A stretch of 64,000 nucleotides of DNA. Origin: Leptobrachium leishanense (lineage: Eukaryota; Chordata; Amphibia; Anura; Megophryidae). The first letter of the stretch is position 1, and the number at the start of each line of letters is the position of its first letter. This document shows positions 1-11,093 of this stretch, piece after piece. Made by a program: the position numbers and the translations under genes. The notes under the pieces were generated by a model, which had not been told where the DNA came from, ran no database searches, and was given only the letters and a program-made list of their open reading frames with translations. The stretch spans positions 62,230,637-62,294,636 of the forward strand of contig CM019067.1 of assembly GCA_009667805.1 (NCBI GenBank). Direction: 5' to 3'.

Positions 1-936
1 CACTTGTTAAAATAATTAGAAATGGGGTCTCGTTACATTTTTTTTTTTTTTTTTTGGGGAAAACTACGCGATTTTTAACAGACGCAGATACAAAAATCGT
101 TAGTGCAGCATCATTGTTCACATTATAATTGAAATGGGAACAATATTGCTGCATTAACAAACCAAAAAAAAGAAAAAACTTGTTCTGGCCGATCCAACAG
201 TACCAAACTTTAACCCCTAGCTGCCACGTATCGGGAGATAGGGGGTTCATTGAACCCTCTATCTCTAGGGGTTAACTCCAGGACTGGCGTCGTGATGACG
301 CCAGTCCTCAGGGGGAGTTCCCGGAAGCTTGGCCGACATCCAAGATGTCGGCCAGCTCCGGGAAAGGATCACGAACCGCGCTTTTCAGGACGATTCGTGA
401 TCCGGCTCCCCAGGGGTTAATGACAGCCACCGTTTGGAAGGGCAGGCTGTGCCCTTCCAAATGGTGCCTGGCATTAAGCTCAGGACCCCCGCGATCGGGA
501 GGGAGATAGGTCCGAAGGACCTCTCCCCTCCCCTTCAGGCGCCTCCTCCGCACACGCGGGGCGCCTGAAATAGGGGGGTGGGGGTTTGCTAAAAATCACA
601 TAATCTCCCCCCCCCCAAGAAACTATTCCCCGTTTCTAATTTTTTTAACAAGCGCACCCCGTAGAAAATATATAAAACGCAAATGCTCATGTGATGTGAG
701 ATAAACCATTTTGCACACTGTAGATGATTTGAAAATTCTAATTTTATTGCATTTTTTGTTATAATATTCAGGCAGGACATGATGTATACATATAATAATG
801 ATATATTATGTATCTGCCACAAAGAACGATATATAATTTGTCTGGTTCATATAATAAAATGTGGTTAAACCTGATGAGCGAAACCCGTAAAAATGAGCTC
901 AGCACACAGGCGTGAAATTGCTCAGCAGCAAAAGGG
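1..936. mobile_element. TTAA-type non-autonomous DNA element, left end outside window
   Basis: The right end is seen: CTCAGCAGCAAAAGGG followed by TTAA at 937-940, preceded by the GAGCTCAGCACACAGG subterminal block that recurs at 23260-23310, 46112-46170, 54781-54840, 58720-58740 and 62550-62602. Bases 98-154 hold an internal hairpin (GCAGCATCATTGTTCACATT and its near complement) present in most copies of this family. CpG-rich hairpin segments fill 205-570. There is no plausible coding region. TTAA target sites are known for piggyBac and Kolobok superfamilies; which one applies here is not decided. Confidence 0.6.
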
Positions 937-1631
937 TTAAAAAAATGGAATTGTGTATCTTTTTTAGTTGTTGAAAGTAAAGCTTTGTTAGCCTGAAGCA
1001 AAAACTGGCTCTGATTCAAAGCAAATTTGTCAAGCCCTGAGTTAAGTGAATCAGATGTGTGAACATCCATCGATTCCATTAATTCACATGCCTGTGTACC
1101 AATGTAATACATGAACACGTGCATTGTACACATAGCATCTGGTAAGGTATTACTGCACTGTACATCATGGGATGCTTTAGTGGAAGCATAACTTCCGTTA
1201 TGACAATGTCCGACCATGGACATATAAGCGGTCGTACAAAATTTTAATAGTGGCATATACCTGCAGAATGTTTTGCCTGGGGTTTCTTTTTTTTTTTTTT
1301 ACTCCAATTAGTGACTCAAAGCAGTGGCTAAAAATCGACCTGCCTGTGACCTACCAACAAATTGGAATATTGTGTATATCAAGGAATATGTCCAGCTTAT
1401 GGATGACTTATCCACCAACATACACCACACTGTGCGTTTTTTGTTCTGGAGACCTAGGACTCCTATATAGGCTGATTTCTGGCTTTGTATAGTCTTTATT
1501 ACTTTTTATATAAAACGCCACCATCATAAGGGCACATGTATGTAGATTTGGTAAGCTGTGTTTAGTCCAGATGCCAAAATCTGAGTGTAGCACTGCCTAG
1601 TGATACTTCTTTTTTTTTTATTGGACTGTTA

Positions 1632-1996
1632 GGCTGGGGGTCAGACTAACGCCTGTGCAGCTGTACTTTATAACAGCCGCAGTAGCAGCAAATGACGGCC
1701 AATATACGAAGTTCGGCCGCGCAACGCAAGGGGGGGGGACTAATGCATTTTTTAAGAACGTAGAACCTCTAGTACAGAGTGCGCTGCGTCCGCATAGCTG
1801 CGTGTGTGCGTGATTAGGAGACGTCAGACGCTGCTCATGTCCAGACAGCCAAAGTTTCCAGATTTGGATCCATAAAAAATCACGGCCGACAGTGCGCATC
1901 GTACTGCTATCGCGTCTGCCGTGAAAAAATGCGTTCGGACGCATCGACACACTTTTTGACGGTAGATGTGAAAAATGCATTCGTTTGACCCTAGCC
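1632..1996. mobile_element. Harbinger-like MITE (GGCT-GGGTCAGAC family)
   Basis: Terminal inverted repeats GGCTGGGGGTCAGACTAACG and, at the right end, the complement of GTTTGACCCTAGCC. Flanks are TTA at 1629-1631 and TAA at 1997-1999, which fits the 3 bp TWA target duplication of the PIF/Harbinger superfamily. There is no coding capacity. Other copies lie at 43666, 46287, 57851 and 61120, with relatives at 5798, 6415, 29131, 29470 and 63148. Confidence 0.7.
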
Positions 1997-2000
1997 TAAC

Positions 2001-2053
2001 ATTTAAAAGACAAGCTTTCGAGATCTATACTTGCGAAAGCTTGTCTTTTAAAT
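2001..2053. repeat. Perfect 20 bp inverted repeat
   Basis: ATTTAAAAGACAAGCTTTCG at 2001-2020 is exactly complementary to 2034-2053 with a 13-base loop. It directly abuts the right end of the preceding MITE. It could be the junction of two inverted element tails. Confidence 0.85.
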
Positions 2054-2128
2054 ATAATGTCCAATAAAAAAAATCACTAAACCCTGCTATACTCAGATCT
2101 ATAACCAAGAGAAAAATGTCATCTGCGC

Positions 2129-2577
2129 TAGGGCTGTGCAATTAATTGCAATCGCAATCGAATCACGATTTCCGACCCTGCGATTTCTAAATCGCATAAG
2201 GCTGCGCTTTTCGGCTGTTAACTTCCGGCGGTGGCATGGTGCTTTGAGTGCTCGCAGGGGGAACCACGTGACGAGCCGCGTTCTCGCAACTCGTCACATG
2301 GTTCCCCCAGGCAAGCGCCCAAGCTCCATGTGCCGCCGGAAGTTAACAGGGAGCCGAACGCGCGGCGCACAGTACACAGCGGCGCACAGAGGTGAGCTGC
2401 GGCGCAGTATATCCATGTGCTGGGGCAGTATATCCATGTGCTGGGGCAGTATATCCATGTGCTGGATACATTTAGAATGTATGTAGCATGTTTGAAAAAG
2501 CAAAAACAATTGGCTAAATCGCAATATTCATTCAAGAAATCGCAATATGTTTATTTTGTCAATATTGCACAGCCCTA
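2129..2577. mobile_element. hAT-type non-autonomous element with 8 bp TSD
   Basis: Terminal repeats TAGGGCTGTGCAAT and ATTGCACAGCCCTA are flanked by the exact 8 bp duplication ATCTGCGC (2121-2128 and 2578-2585), diagnostic of hAT transposition. The interior holds a GC-rich hairpin (about 2218-2347, with arms beginning at TTAACTTCCGGCGG) and a three-copy minisatellite. It carries no transposase and must have been moved in trans. Confidence 0.92.
2403..2465. repeat. Three-copy 21 bp minisatellite
   Basis: Three near-identical units of GCAGTATATCCATGTGCTGG plus one base. Read on the other strand the motif is CCAGCACATGGATAT...GCCCC, the same motif as in the hAT elements at 10907 and 28018 and in the tandem array at 63820-64000. 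Confidence 0.85.
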
Positions 2578-4483
2578 ATCTGCGCTGATTCCCATTCTAC
2601 CGCGTGAAACAAAATTGGAGGCTTTGGTTTCTATCAATTATAAAATTTCTCTGCACACCACAGTACTTTAATATTTTTTTGTAACCAGTCCTATTAAATT
2701 GCTATGTACATACACATGCCTTTTTATTCATGGTTAGAAAATCCCAGGCGGTCTAGTGAACAACTGCAAATATTCCCCACCTTTCTTCTCCTGCCTGGCA
2801 GATGGAGCGTCAGCGCGGACAGTCGGATGCGTTCACGTTATCTTTCCTAGTACAGTTGAGCAGCATCCAGTGGTGCTTGGTGTGGGCGCTCGTTCATCAG
2901 TGTCCTATATACTCATGCTTTGACCAAGGACCACAGTGGATTGGCAACAAGTGCAGGGCGTATGGTGTTCCCACTGGAAAATAGTACGCTAATGCTATTC
3001 CAACGTATTCCTCTTGGCTTTGACTCTTATAACAAGGTGCTATTTTTTTATTTAAGGCCTTTTTGTTTGATTCTTTAACCTTCGTGTTTTTTTGTTCTTG
3101 TTTATACTTCTAAAAGTTGCATGTGTGATAAATGTGTCTACATTTTTTACTATGTAAGCAGAAAAGCACAGTAGTTGAGCTACAATACAAAGGAGTCATT
3201 TATACAGTGAAGGGAGAATGACCCAGAAACAACACCTGTGCCGAATAAAAGGGGGGGGTTAAAGCACATGCGTCCAGAAATAATAGACAAAGCCAAATAT
3301 AGTGTATAGAAACAATGTGGAGCCTTCCCTTAAGTCTTGCTGCATGAATTAAATGCACTTTTTTTATTTTTTTTTATTGGAGAACAAGGGCCATGATGAT
3401 CAATAAAAACATTTATGTTCTGAAATTGGTGTCTTTTGATGTGGGGATGAGCAACTCCGATCACTTCTTGCTTTCTAATGGAATGCTGATTAAGCGGCTT
3501 CAGCTGCCGTGATGATCATCTAAACTAGGTGATACAAAGTATGGCTCCTTGTCGCCTGTGCCAGGTTTCTCTGTTTCACACAAGATTGTTTCTATTTGGA
3601 AAAGGAAAACCAAATATCATTGTTCTAATTGGTCCTTCTGTCAGATAATTTCCAATTCTCCCTTTTTATGAGGAAATTGCTACATGTTTAGGGATTAAAA
3701 AGGGAGTCCTAAATCCATGTTCTAATTGGTTTTTAATTTTTCTTGAAGTGGTTTTATACCAACTGCACCATAATGCTCAATAAATCTGTACAATGTCTTG
3801 CTGACCTATGCGTGACATCAGATCATTAACCGCCGTGTGGTGCAGGAGACGACGGACCTTTAACAGCCACCTGTTGCAAGTTGGCAGTAACAATTATTTT
3901 GAAAAGAACATAATTTTGAACGTTTGGCTTTTCATAAAGTGATTTAAAATAGATTACATTTTGGATTCATTAACTGCTCACATCTTTTTAGGGGCATCCA
4001 ACTTACCTAAGGAATAGACTTTCAAGGCCTCTTATTGTGCAGGATCAACCACCTGAAAAAATCCAAATGATTGCATAAATATTGTGTGCTTCACCATTTG
4101 TGTCTCTGACCTAACCATAGGCACCCTGGGTATATGCACCAGGTTGCTATTGACCTTCTCAGATAGCAGTGGAATATATAAAGCTGTTGCTTTTTCCCTG
4201 ATTTTTAGCAGGAACTACGATTGAACAGGAGCACAAAATGGTCAAAACGAGTTCAGCACACGGTTGGAATGGCTCAGCAGCGAAGGAGTTCTATGGTGTG
4301 ACCAGTCCTAATATATCAGCATGTCAAGTAATACCCGTCACCGTGCTATTAACCTGCTGCTCAATGGTAGCCTTTATTACGAACTAGAAAACCACGGAGT
4401 TAATAACAAGGCAACAAAAGGGCTTTTAGCTGCTTCTGAGAAGTCTGCTCAGCTGTCACAGAACTGCGGGGGTTTTTAATGTC

Positions 4484-4517
<34 letters not shown>

Positions 4518-4812
4518 CTGTGTTGGTCCCACATTACATTGCAGAGTGCAGGGCTGGCTGGCTGTTCTTGTCAACAGGTGCCCCGGAAGCTAATTTGTAA
4601 TTGATCCTGATCATCTGACAAAATAAACACATGTGGTCTCAGAGCTGTCTCCCGCTAGGCTGTCATCCTTGCCTCCCCGCAACAGCATGATCTGCTACAA
4701 CGTAACACGATAGTTGCTCCACTTCGAATTGCTTTTACCCTCCAACTTGTTCTTCTGTATTTAACACAGACTTGATGGATGTCCAACTCCAAATCGCACA
4801 TACAGATCTATT

Positions 4813-4965
4813 CACTAAAGCTGAAACTCGGGAGAATGACAGAAGTGAAAATTCTAGGTCAAAATGGCCAGACAAGAAAGTCTCCCATTTATCTCACTTT
4901 CCAAATCGGCTATTTGGTCTAGATTGTTCTTTTCTGTCGCTTCTCCTGAGTTTCACCTTTTAGTG
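4813..4965. mobile_element. Short palindromic MITE
   Basis: Ends CACTAAAGCTGAAACTC and GAGTTTCACCTTTTAGTG are inverted repeats. The interior (GAAAATTCTAGGTCAAAATGGCC) resembles the CAGGGTTATTCAGAG elements at 15596 and 36433, but the CAGGG tip is absent, so it is either a related family or a tip variant. Confidence 0.55.
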
Positions 4966-5494
4966 GATGGACCTGATTATTGTTCTCAGCAGAAGATTGG
5001 GATTGGCAGGAATATTCTGGTGCCTTCCTGTACTTTTCAGAATCTGCCGCGTAAGGATAGCGGAGTGGCCCTTCAACGAGTAACATTGTTTAATGTAGCA
5101 GCTGCCTGTGTGTGTCACTGTATATACAGCAATGTAGCATTGGGATTCCAAGGCTCTGTTTTTTATATACATTTGCCTTTGTTTAAATGGAATGTGACAC
5201 ACATGTAAATTTCTCTCTTGTACATGTTTCCGCCACTCAAAGCGTAAGAGGCAAATATTTATAGTATCACAAGCAAGAAATAGGCAATATTTTGATGTGT
5301 TAAATCTTGTTTCTGCATCCCGCTCATCCTCAGTGTAACTGACACATGTTTGTATGACGTGATGTGCAGAATGGCAGACTAGGAGGTATTATCTACCAAA
5401 CCCTCATGACTAAATAGATCATATTCTACAGATGACCATAAAATAAACATCTGCACTTTGCCATGAATCCTCTCAATCTGTTAAGCCCTGTACA

Positions 5495-5769
5495 GGCTCC
5501 GTTCACACTGTGCGATTTATCGCCGCGACGTCGCAGCACAATCCGTGCGACATAGCACTATGTAGCTTCTCCAATGCATTTCAATGGAGCTGTTCACATC
5601 TTGCCGCGTGATGTCGCAGGTACATGACCCTTTTTTTTTGCGATTATTTATTTTTTCCTGCTATTTTGCAATTTGTATTGGTGGTGCTTTGCAAAAATCG
5701 CACAAAACAGCGACGTTGCGCGAAATATGAAAATCGTGCGACTTTCAAATCGCACATTGTGAACGGGCC
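5495..5769. mobile_element. Harbinger-like MITE (GTTCACACTGTGCGA family)
   Basis: A palindromic element with ends GGCTCCGTTCACACTGTGCG and the complement of GCACATTGTGAACGGGCC, followed by TTA. A second complete copy at 20241-20515 has clean TAA duplications. There is no coding sequence. CpG-rich blocks such as GCCGCGACGTCGC are typical of the family. Confidence 0.65.
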
Positions 5770-5797
5770 TTAAACTGCAGTGTTTTAGCACGTCTTA

Positions 5798-6118
5798 GGC
5801 TGGCGGCACACTAGCAAACATTTTGCGTCCGTCTGACCGTACTGTTTGCTGTCCGTCGTAGCTTTTATAAAGGAGTCAATTAAACACCCCACCCAAAGCC
5901 CCCGCGCACTTGTTCACGGACGGGCAAAGCATAAAGCCACGGACGCAAAAATAACATCGTTAAAAAGCTAAACGGACGCAGAAACGACGCCGCCATGTAT
6001 TTTCCTAGGGTGTGGAGACGTCAGACATTACAGACACTCTACACAGTACTCCCAATAACTCCCGTGAAAAAGTGCGTCCGTAATGGACGCAGTACAGTAT
6101 GCTCGTGTGCCGGCTGCC
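5798..6118. mobile_element. Harbinger-like MITE (GGCTGGCGGCACACTAGC family)
   Basis: Ends GGCTGGCGGCACACTAGCA and the complement of GCTCGTGTGCCGGCTGCC are flanked on both sides by TTA (5795-5797, 6119-6121), a TWA target duplication. It is non-coding. Confidence 0.7.
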
Positions 6119-6414
6119 TTATCTGTGGATTTCTGACTTCCTGCTGTGATTGATTACTTTTCACTATAACAGTGTGAGGTTTTTTTTTTTCTTTTCCTTC
6201 CCTTCAGCTGTGACTGACATTCAACCCCCCCCCCCCCCGACTGTGGTGCTTGCTGCCAAACCTATTCAGTATGTGGTTGTATTGCTCTGGTCATATATCA
6301 CACCGGGTACAGTATACATGTGCTTCTCATACCTCCCATGTGAGGTATGAAGGGATGGCCTATGGGGACAACTCCTAGTGGTTGAGGAGCCATATCTTTG
6401 CATGAGGTCTTTAA

Positions 6415-6771
6415 GGCTAATGTCAGACGTACGCAGTCTGAGCGCACTCTGCGTGCAGAAAGGATGGATGCACTGATGGACGATACTGTAGACCCTTTTC
6501 TTTTTTTTTTTTTTAATGGACGTAGAAAAAAAGTGAATTGTGGGAAATAAAATTAAGAAAAATGATAATTTGAAAATTATATGAAAAGCCATTTTGTGCG
6601 TCAAGGTGGCTGATGTCGCAAATGCCCTGCGTCTGACCTCTCACTCACACAACGCTACGCGGATGTGGCGCACTCTGCACGTCGGTCTAGCGGTTTTACG
6701 TTCTTGCCTAACCTGCATCCGTTTGCTGCGTGCGCAGTTCGGTGCCCACGTACTTCGTGCGTGGGGTCTCT
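6415..6771. mobile_element. Left half of a Harbinger-like MITE split by a LINE
   Basis: It begins GGCTAATGTCAGACGTACGC after TTAA and runs to GTGGGGTCTCT, where a minus-strand LINE tail starts. The rest of the element resumes at 10751. The undisturbed relative at 63148-63620 shows the two halves were once contiguous. Confidence 0.75.
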
Positions 6772-6932
6772 TATTTATTTTATTTATAATGGATTTTACC
6801 AGGAAGGATACATTGAGATTTCTCTCGTTTTCAAGTATGTCCTGGGTTCGAGAACATTGATTGGTTACAGAAATACAAAATAGTAAAATGCAAGATATTA
6901 ACAGAAAAATAAATATGGAGGAAATAAAGTCC

Positions 6933-7166
6933 TTATGTTACATGTTTACAGGTGCATTTCGTATTGAGGTATGTTAATAGGGAAGTCTTAAGGGACTTTA
7001 GACTGGGGGAAGATTTGACGGTGTCTGGGAGGTTATTCCATATTTGCGGTGCTCTGTAGGAAAATGAGGATCGAGCCACTTTCTTTTTGTATTGCGGTAT
7101 TGCAAGTAAGGTGCTGGTCCTGGATCTGAGGTTATAGGATGAGGGAACTGCCGGGGGAAGCAGCAT
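6933..7166 (-). pseudogene. LINE ORF2 C-terminal end
   Basis: The last part of the LINE polyprotein, about 77 codons ending just before the 3' UTR. It shows the motif SYRAPQIWNNLPDTVKSSPS followed by a LKTSL-type helix, a conserved ending of L2/CR1/Rex-type ORF2 proteins. It is in a different frame from the RT segments because of indels. The function of this terminal block in the family is not established. Confidence 0.8.
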
Positions 7167-7816
7167 ATTCAGGGTAGGGTGGTAGCTTCCCAGAAAAGCT
7201 CTTAAACACCAGGTTGGAAAGGTGAAGGGTGCGTCTGGAGTCCAGCGATGGCCAGTTTAGCTCTTTTAACATGTCACAATGGTGTGTCATGTAGTTACAT
7301 TGTAGCACAAAGCGACAGAATGAGTTATACAATGTACTAAGTTTCTGGAGGTGTAGTGTATGCAGCCGCCCCACAAACATCTCCGTATTCAATGGCTGGC
7401 ATAAACATTTGTTGTACAATCTGCTTTCTTACTGCGGGGCTCAGGCAGGATTTGTTTCTGTACAGGGCACCTAGTTTGGGGTAGAGTTTAGATGAGAGTT
7501 TTTCGATGTGGGGGCCAAAAGATAGATTTGGGTCTAACCACATACCTAGGTATTTGAGAGAAGTGACTGTGGTCATCGTGCTATTTGATTTTGTCCCAAC
7601 ACATAGATGGGGTGTTTGCAATTTGTGTAGTTTAGGTGCTGTTCCAAAGAGCATTGTAACAGTTTTGTCAGTATTTAGAAAAAGTTTATTTGCGATCCAC
7701 TTTTCTACCCCTGTGAATTGTTCTTGCAGCACTGCCTCCAGCTGTGGTAGATTTGGTTTGCTGGTATAGATTAGTGTCGTCTGCGTACATGTGTACCGTT
7801 GAAGCTTTGCAGACAT
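7132..7816 (-). pseudogene. LINE reverse transcriptase, palm to thumb, frameshifted
   Basis: Two overlapping frames cover the end of the RT domain. The YADD catalytic box is intact at 7776-7787 in the frame reading VHMYADDTNLY, but the following residues (LEAVLQEQFTGVEKWIANKL, then the KYLGMWLDPNLSF motif) continue in another frame, so at least one indel lies close to the active site. YADD is the metal-binding box shared by LINE reverse transcriptases. Downstream, a further frame carries the LSTLYNSFCRF block. Confidence 0.85.
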
Positions 7817-7938
7817 TGGGCAGATCGTTTATGAATATTGTGAATAGCAGGGGGCCAAGTATCGAGCCTTAGGGTACACCGCACGTGACTGGGAGGGGAA
7901 GGGAAGTGCTGTCAGAAATGGACACAAATTGAGACCTA

Positions 7939-8442
7939 TCAGACACATGATTGGAACCAGGTTAACGTACTATCCCCAATACCAGAGTTCTTAAGTTTTT
8001 GTAATAGGATGCCATGGTCTGTGTCAAAAGCCTTGGCAAAATCAAGGAAGATGGCTCCAGTTAGATTTCCTTGTTCCATGCCAGCTTGGATATCATTACA
8101 AACTTTTAAAAGGGCAGTTGTAGTTGAATGGTTTGGACGAAAGCCTGATTGCTCTGGGGTTAAATAGTTCTGATACTGATAATAATCACGTAATTGAGTG
8201 TAGATACATTTTTCCAGAACTTTTGACATTACAGGGAGCAGTGATATTGGGCGGTAGTTGGATACCAAAGTATTGTCTCCATTTTTATTGATTGGTACCA
8301 CCCTTGCAGTCTTCCAGAGTTTGGGTATGTATCCAGTCGCCAGTGATTCATTAATCAGGGTTGCGACAGGTTTTGCAATTGCTGGTGCACTGATTTTCAG
8401 CAGCATTGCTGGGATTTGATCAGGTCCAGACTGGTATTTCAT
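7939..8442 (-). pseudogene. LINE reverse transcriptase, fingers and palm
   Basis: A 167-codon open stretch with the RT blocks in order: GPDQIPAMLLK (residues 6-16), NYRPISLLPVMSKVLEK (62-78), LTPEQSGFRPNHSTTTALL (94-112) and FLDFAKAFD (132-140), which holds the first catalytic aspartate (block A). The expected valine after FDT is missing, so the local sequence is slightly eroded. The domain continues, out of frame, into the YADD segment at 7776-7787. Confidence 0.88.
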
Positions 8443-8821
8443 TTTTTGGTTATGGAGCAGTTTAGTGATGGCACTGGCCTAAAACTGAATTTCTCTGGGT
8501 TACGGGGTCTTTGCACTGTTGGTGGGTCCTGACCTGCGTGCAGCCTTTCTGATTGCGTGTCATTTCCTAGCTTAGCAATCAGGGTGGTGGCGCATCCAAC
8601 AAAATAATTATTAAAAGCATTTGCTACATCTAGGGGGTGTTGTACAGTTTGGTTGTTTACTTTTAAAGCAGCTGGTTGGGAGTGGATGGGGGTGCTTGTA
8701 TGTTACTTATGATTTTCCAATAATTTCTGTGGTTTGATATGTTATTGTTTCAATCTTCATTGAAGTATTGGGCTTACCCATTTTTGTTTCTTTTGTGCAT
8801 TCATTCCGGCATTTTCGGTAT

Positions 8822-9289
8822 TCAGTGATCGTTCATGGATCCAGTACTCTTGAACTTTGACCACAGGGAGTCTCTAAACTGGTACATATGCGTGAGGTCA
8901 GCTGTAACCCAGGGGAGATGGACCCCTTTTACTCGCACTTTGCGCAGTGGGGTATGGGTGTTCCAGACTTTCAGGAGCTCGGCTTGAAAGTATTCAATTG
9001 CACAGTCCAGGTCCGGCATTAGGTTTAGTCTGTACCATGGGAGCGGTTTGAGATCATTTAGGAAGGATTCAAGATTAAATTTCTTGCAAGACCTGGTGAT
9101 TACCTTTGGACATTTTGTGGCCCTTATTTTGCGCACACAGTACACTAGGCAGTGATCACTGAAATGGTTAGCGAGAACGCCTGCCTCCTGTATTCGATCA
9201 GCACATGAGAGAATCCAGTCCAGCAAGGTGTGGTTAGGGCTTTTCATATTAATGCGAGTGGGGGAGGAGATTAATGGTGTTAGCTGCAA
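8822..9289 (-). pseudogene. LINE AP endonuclease C-terminal half and linker
   Basis: A 155-codon stretch. Residues 44-46 are SDH (9152-9160), the catalytic histidine motif of AP-type endonucleases that nick the target in LINE retrotransposition. DWILS at residues 24-28 fits the preceding beta strand. The rest is the linker to the RT. The bridging part of the endonuclease (9290-9455) is broken by frame changes. Confidence 0.8.
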
Positions 9290-9455
9290 AGCCTTAAACA
9301 GTGAGCAGTGTTTATTGTTTTTAGGATTCAGCCAATGTCGCCGAGGACCAGCAGTTTGCTTTTTTTATGTCAGAAAGGGATTGCACTGGGGAACTTGGTG
9401 GGCGGTAGAATCCAGCAACAATAATTGTTTTACTGAATGGATTTCCTTTCTGGTT

Positions 9456-10070
9456 CTATTGAGATCCCAATGTGGCCGGGGAGCTAGGATTCTGCAATGG
9501 GGTGAACTTTATGGAGTTGTCAACTTCGATAACAATTCCCCTTCCTCTCTTAGCTCTGTCCTTTCTAGAGCATGAATACCCTTGTATTGCTATGGCAGAG
9601 TCTGGCACTTTAGGGGTTAACCATGATTCTGTCAGCGCAATGACTTTAGGTTTGTAATAGAAGCACCAAGCTTTTAGCTCATCCAGTTTAGGGAGTAAAC
9701 TGCGGATGTTGCAATGCACAAAGGAGAGGCCTTTTTTAGTGGGGAGATTAAATATGGTGTCAGCTATTGGACCAGGGTTGGATTCAACATCATTTGCAAG
9801 TGCAAGCAGCAGAATAAAAAGGAATTTGGACAGGTTTTTCTTTTTGGAAAATAGTGATTGAAGGGTTTTAAAGCTCTGTGTGGGGGTGGGAGGGCTGGAT
9901 TTTAACACTCTCCACCAGCACTCAGCTGATAAGTTAAAGGAGCTTAGCAAGCTATGGTGTATTTGGGTTTCTTTTCCAGCTTGCTGTAATTTGTAGGGTG
10001 TATAGGGAGGGAGGGTAGATTTAGAGAGATGGAGGAAAGAAGCAGCAAGAGGGAAGAGAGGGAAAAACAT
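9456..10070 (-). pseudogene. LINE ORF N-terminus with 2A-like motif and start of endonuclease
   Basis: A 205-codon open frame starting at ATG 10070-10068. Residues 1-80 are not recognised (serine- and lysine-rich). A leucine-rich stretch (FLFILLLALAN) leads directly into DVESNPGP at residues 94-101. The AP endonuclease starts just after, with LSFVHCNIRSL (the Asn-binding strand) near residue 115 and a TESWL glutamate motif near 148. The layout suggests the N-terminal product would be released by ribosomal skipping from the endonuclease-RT protein. The start codon is provisional, since upstream frames are open in another phase. Confidence 0.8.
9768..9791 (-). other. 2A-like translational recoding motif (DVESNPGP)
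   Basis: Codons read D-V-E-S-N-P-G-P on the minus strand, matching the 2A consensus D-(V/I)-E-x-N-P-G-P, preceded by a leucine-rich helix-prone run. In known 2A peptides the ribosome fails to form the final Gly-Pro bond, giving two proteins from one frame. Such motifs have been described at the N-terminus of some APE-type LINEs. Activity here is inferred from the motif only. Confidence 0.85.
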
Positions 10071-10750
10071 TTCTAGAGAAAGGTGGTGTGGGAGAAGGAG
10101 GGGAAAAAAAGGAAAGGTAGAGGACAGGTAGGGTATTGATAAGGAAAGCAGGAGATGGGAGTGTGGTAGGTAAAGTTCCAGAGTGGTGTAGGTTGGTAGC
10201 TGAAAATATCACATGACCAAATTAGTTCGGTATAAATGAAATGAACTGTGGGGTGAGGGAGGGTGGGAACTAAGGCCAGGTGGGAGCTAGGATGACACTG
10301 AATGAGGCTTGCCCTGTATGGAGTTGAGTATGCTGAAAAAACAGAAATCCAGGATTACATTGCATCTTTGGGGGATGTTGGGGCAATAAATTCTGTAATG
10401 CAGTGAATCATTACTGGGGGGGGGGAGATACCAGGCCCATGGCTGAGTGGAAATAAATATAACTGGTAAAGATATGGCAATTTTGGAGTGCAAACAGGAC
10501 TGGTAAAGATATGGCAATTAAAGATATGGCAATTAATGATGGCAAACAGGTCTAGTTAAAATATCTTAACAGTTACGCTATATGGGATTTTACTTTAACA
10601 TAAACATACAAATTAACATGGACAGTGCTATGAAAGCATACATACTAAACATTGAAAGTTAAGGTATTAGGCGTTGCGAAGCGTAGATTCAAATCACCTT
10701 GCAGGAGCCTTGGATAGATGTGCCCAGGTGGGAGCTAGGAGGACACTTGA
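10071..10750 (-). repeat. LINE 5' UTR with internal direct repeats
   Basis: A block CCAGGTGGGAGCTAGGA occurs at about 10276 and again at about 10723, each followed by a GACAC match, so the untranslated leader may hold about 1.5 repeat monomers of about 447 bp. A short tandem AAAGATATGGCAATTA repeat lies at 10466-10545. Repeated leaders are known to hold promoters in some LINEs; no promoter is shown here. Confidence 0.55.
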
Positions 10751-10826
10751 TCATGATTCTATGCTACGACGGACATTAAACTATGCGGCAACATAGACGT
10801 GATCATTGCACTCATCTGACCTTAGG
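10751..10826. mobile_element. Right half of the MITE split by the LINE
   Basis: TCATGATTCTATGCTACGA onward matches the right end of the intact copy near 63545-63620 (same order: CGTGATCA, TCATCTGAC, then AGGC at the tip). It is therefore the other half of 6415-6771. Confidence 0.75.
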
Positions 10827-11093
10827 CTTCTGTCACTCAAGCTCACTGCGCACAGTGTGTCTGGTGAAACGGATGATGAGTGTGATTACATTGTATCAGT
10901 TATGACTAGGGATGCACCGATACCACTTTTTTAAGACCGAGTACGAGTACCGATACTTTTTAAAAGTACTCACCGATACCAAGTACCGATACTTTTATTT
11001 AATGTCATGTGACCGCTTTCCAATAAGAACAGACCATATAAAAATGCCCCCCCGCTCACATGTATATCCCCCCGATAGATATATATATTCATA

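Larger units (their letters stand above)
6772..10750 (-). mobile_element. L2/CR1-group LINE, nearly full length, coding parts degenerate
   Basis: On the minus strand the order is 5' UTR (about 10071-10750), N-terminal region with a 2A-like motif, AP-type endonuclease, reverse transcriptase, C-terminal domain, and a 3' tail ending in short A/T-rich repeats at 6772-6795. Clade is judged from the C-terminal WNNLP...SLKTSL pattern and the RT style; L2 is the best guess, and CR1 or Rex1 relatives are not excluded. Reading frame changes at least five times, so it is dead as it stands. Shorter tails of the same family (ACCAGGAAGGATACATTGAG, as its complement here) recur at 45645 and 56219. It interrupts a MITE, so it is younger than that element. 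Confidence 0.85.

Noticed and set aside
2802..2984. 60-residue plus-strand frame with nearby splice-like sites, tested as tmem64 exon 1 or another exon
   Set aside because: The peptide does not resemble TMEM64 and is too short. No supporting CpG island.
7506..7769. Plus-strand frame of 87 codons
   Set aside because: Antisense shadow of the LINE reverse transcriptase.
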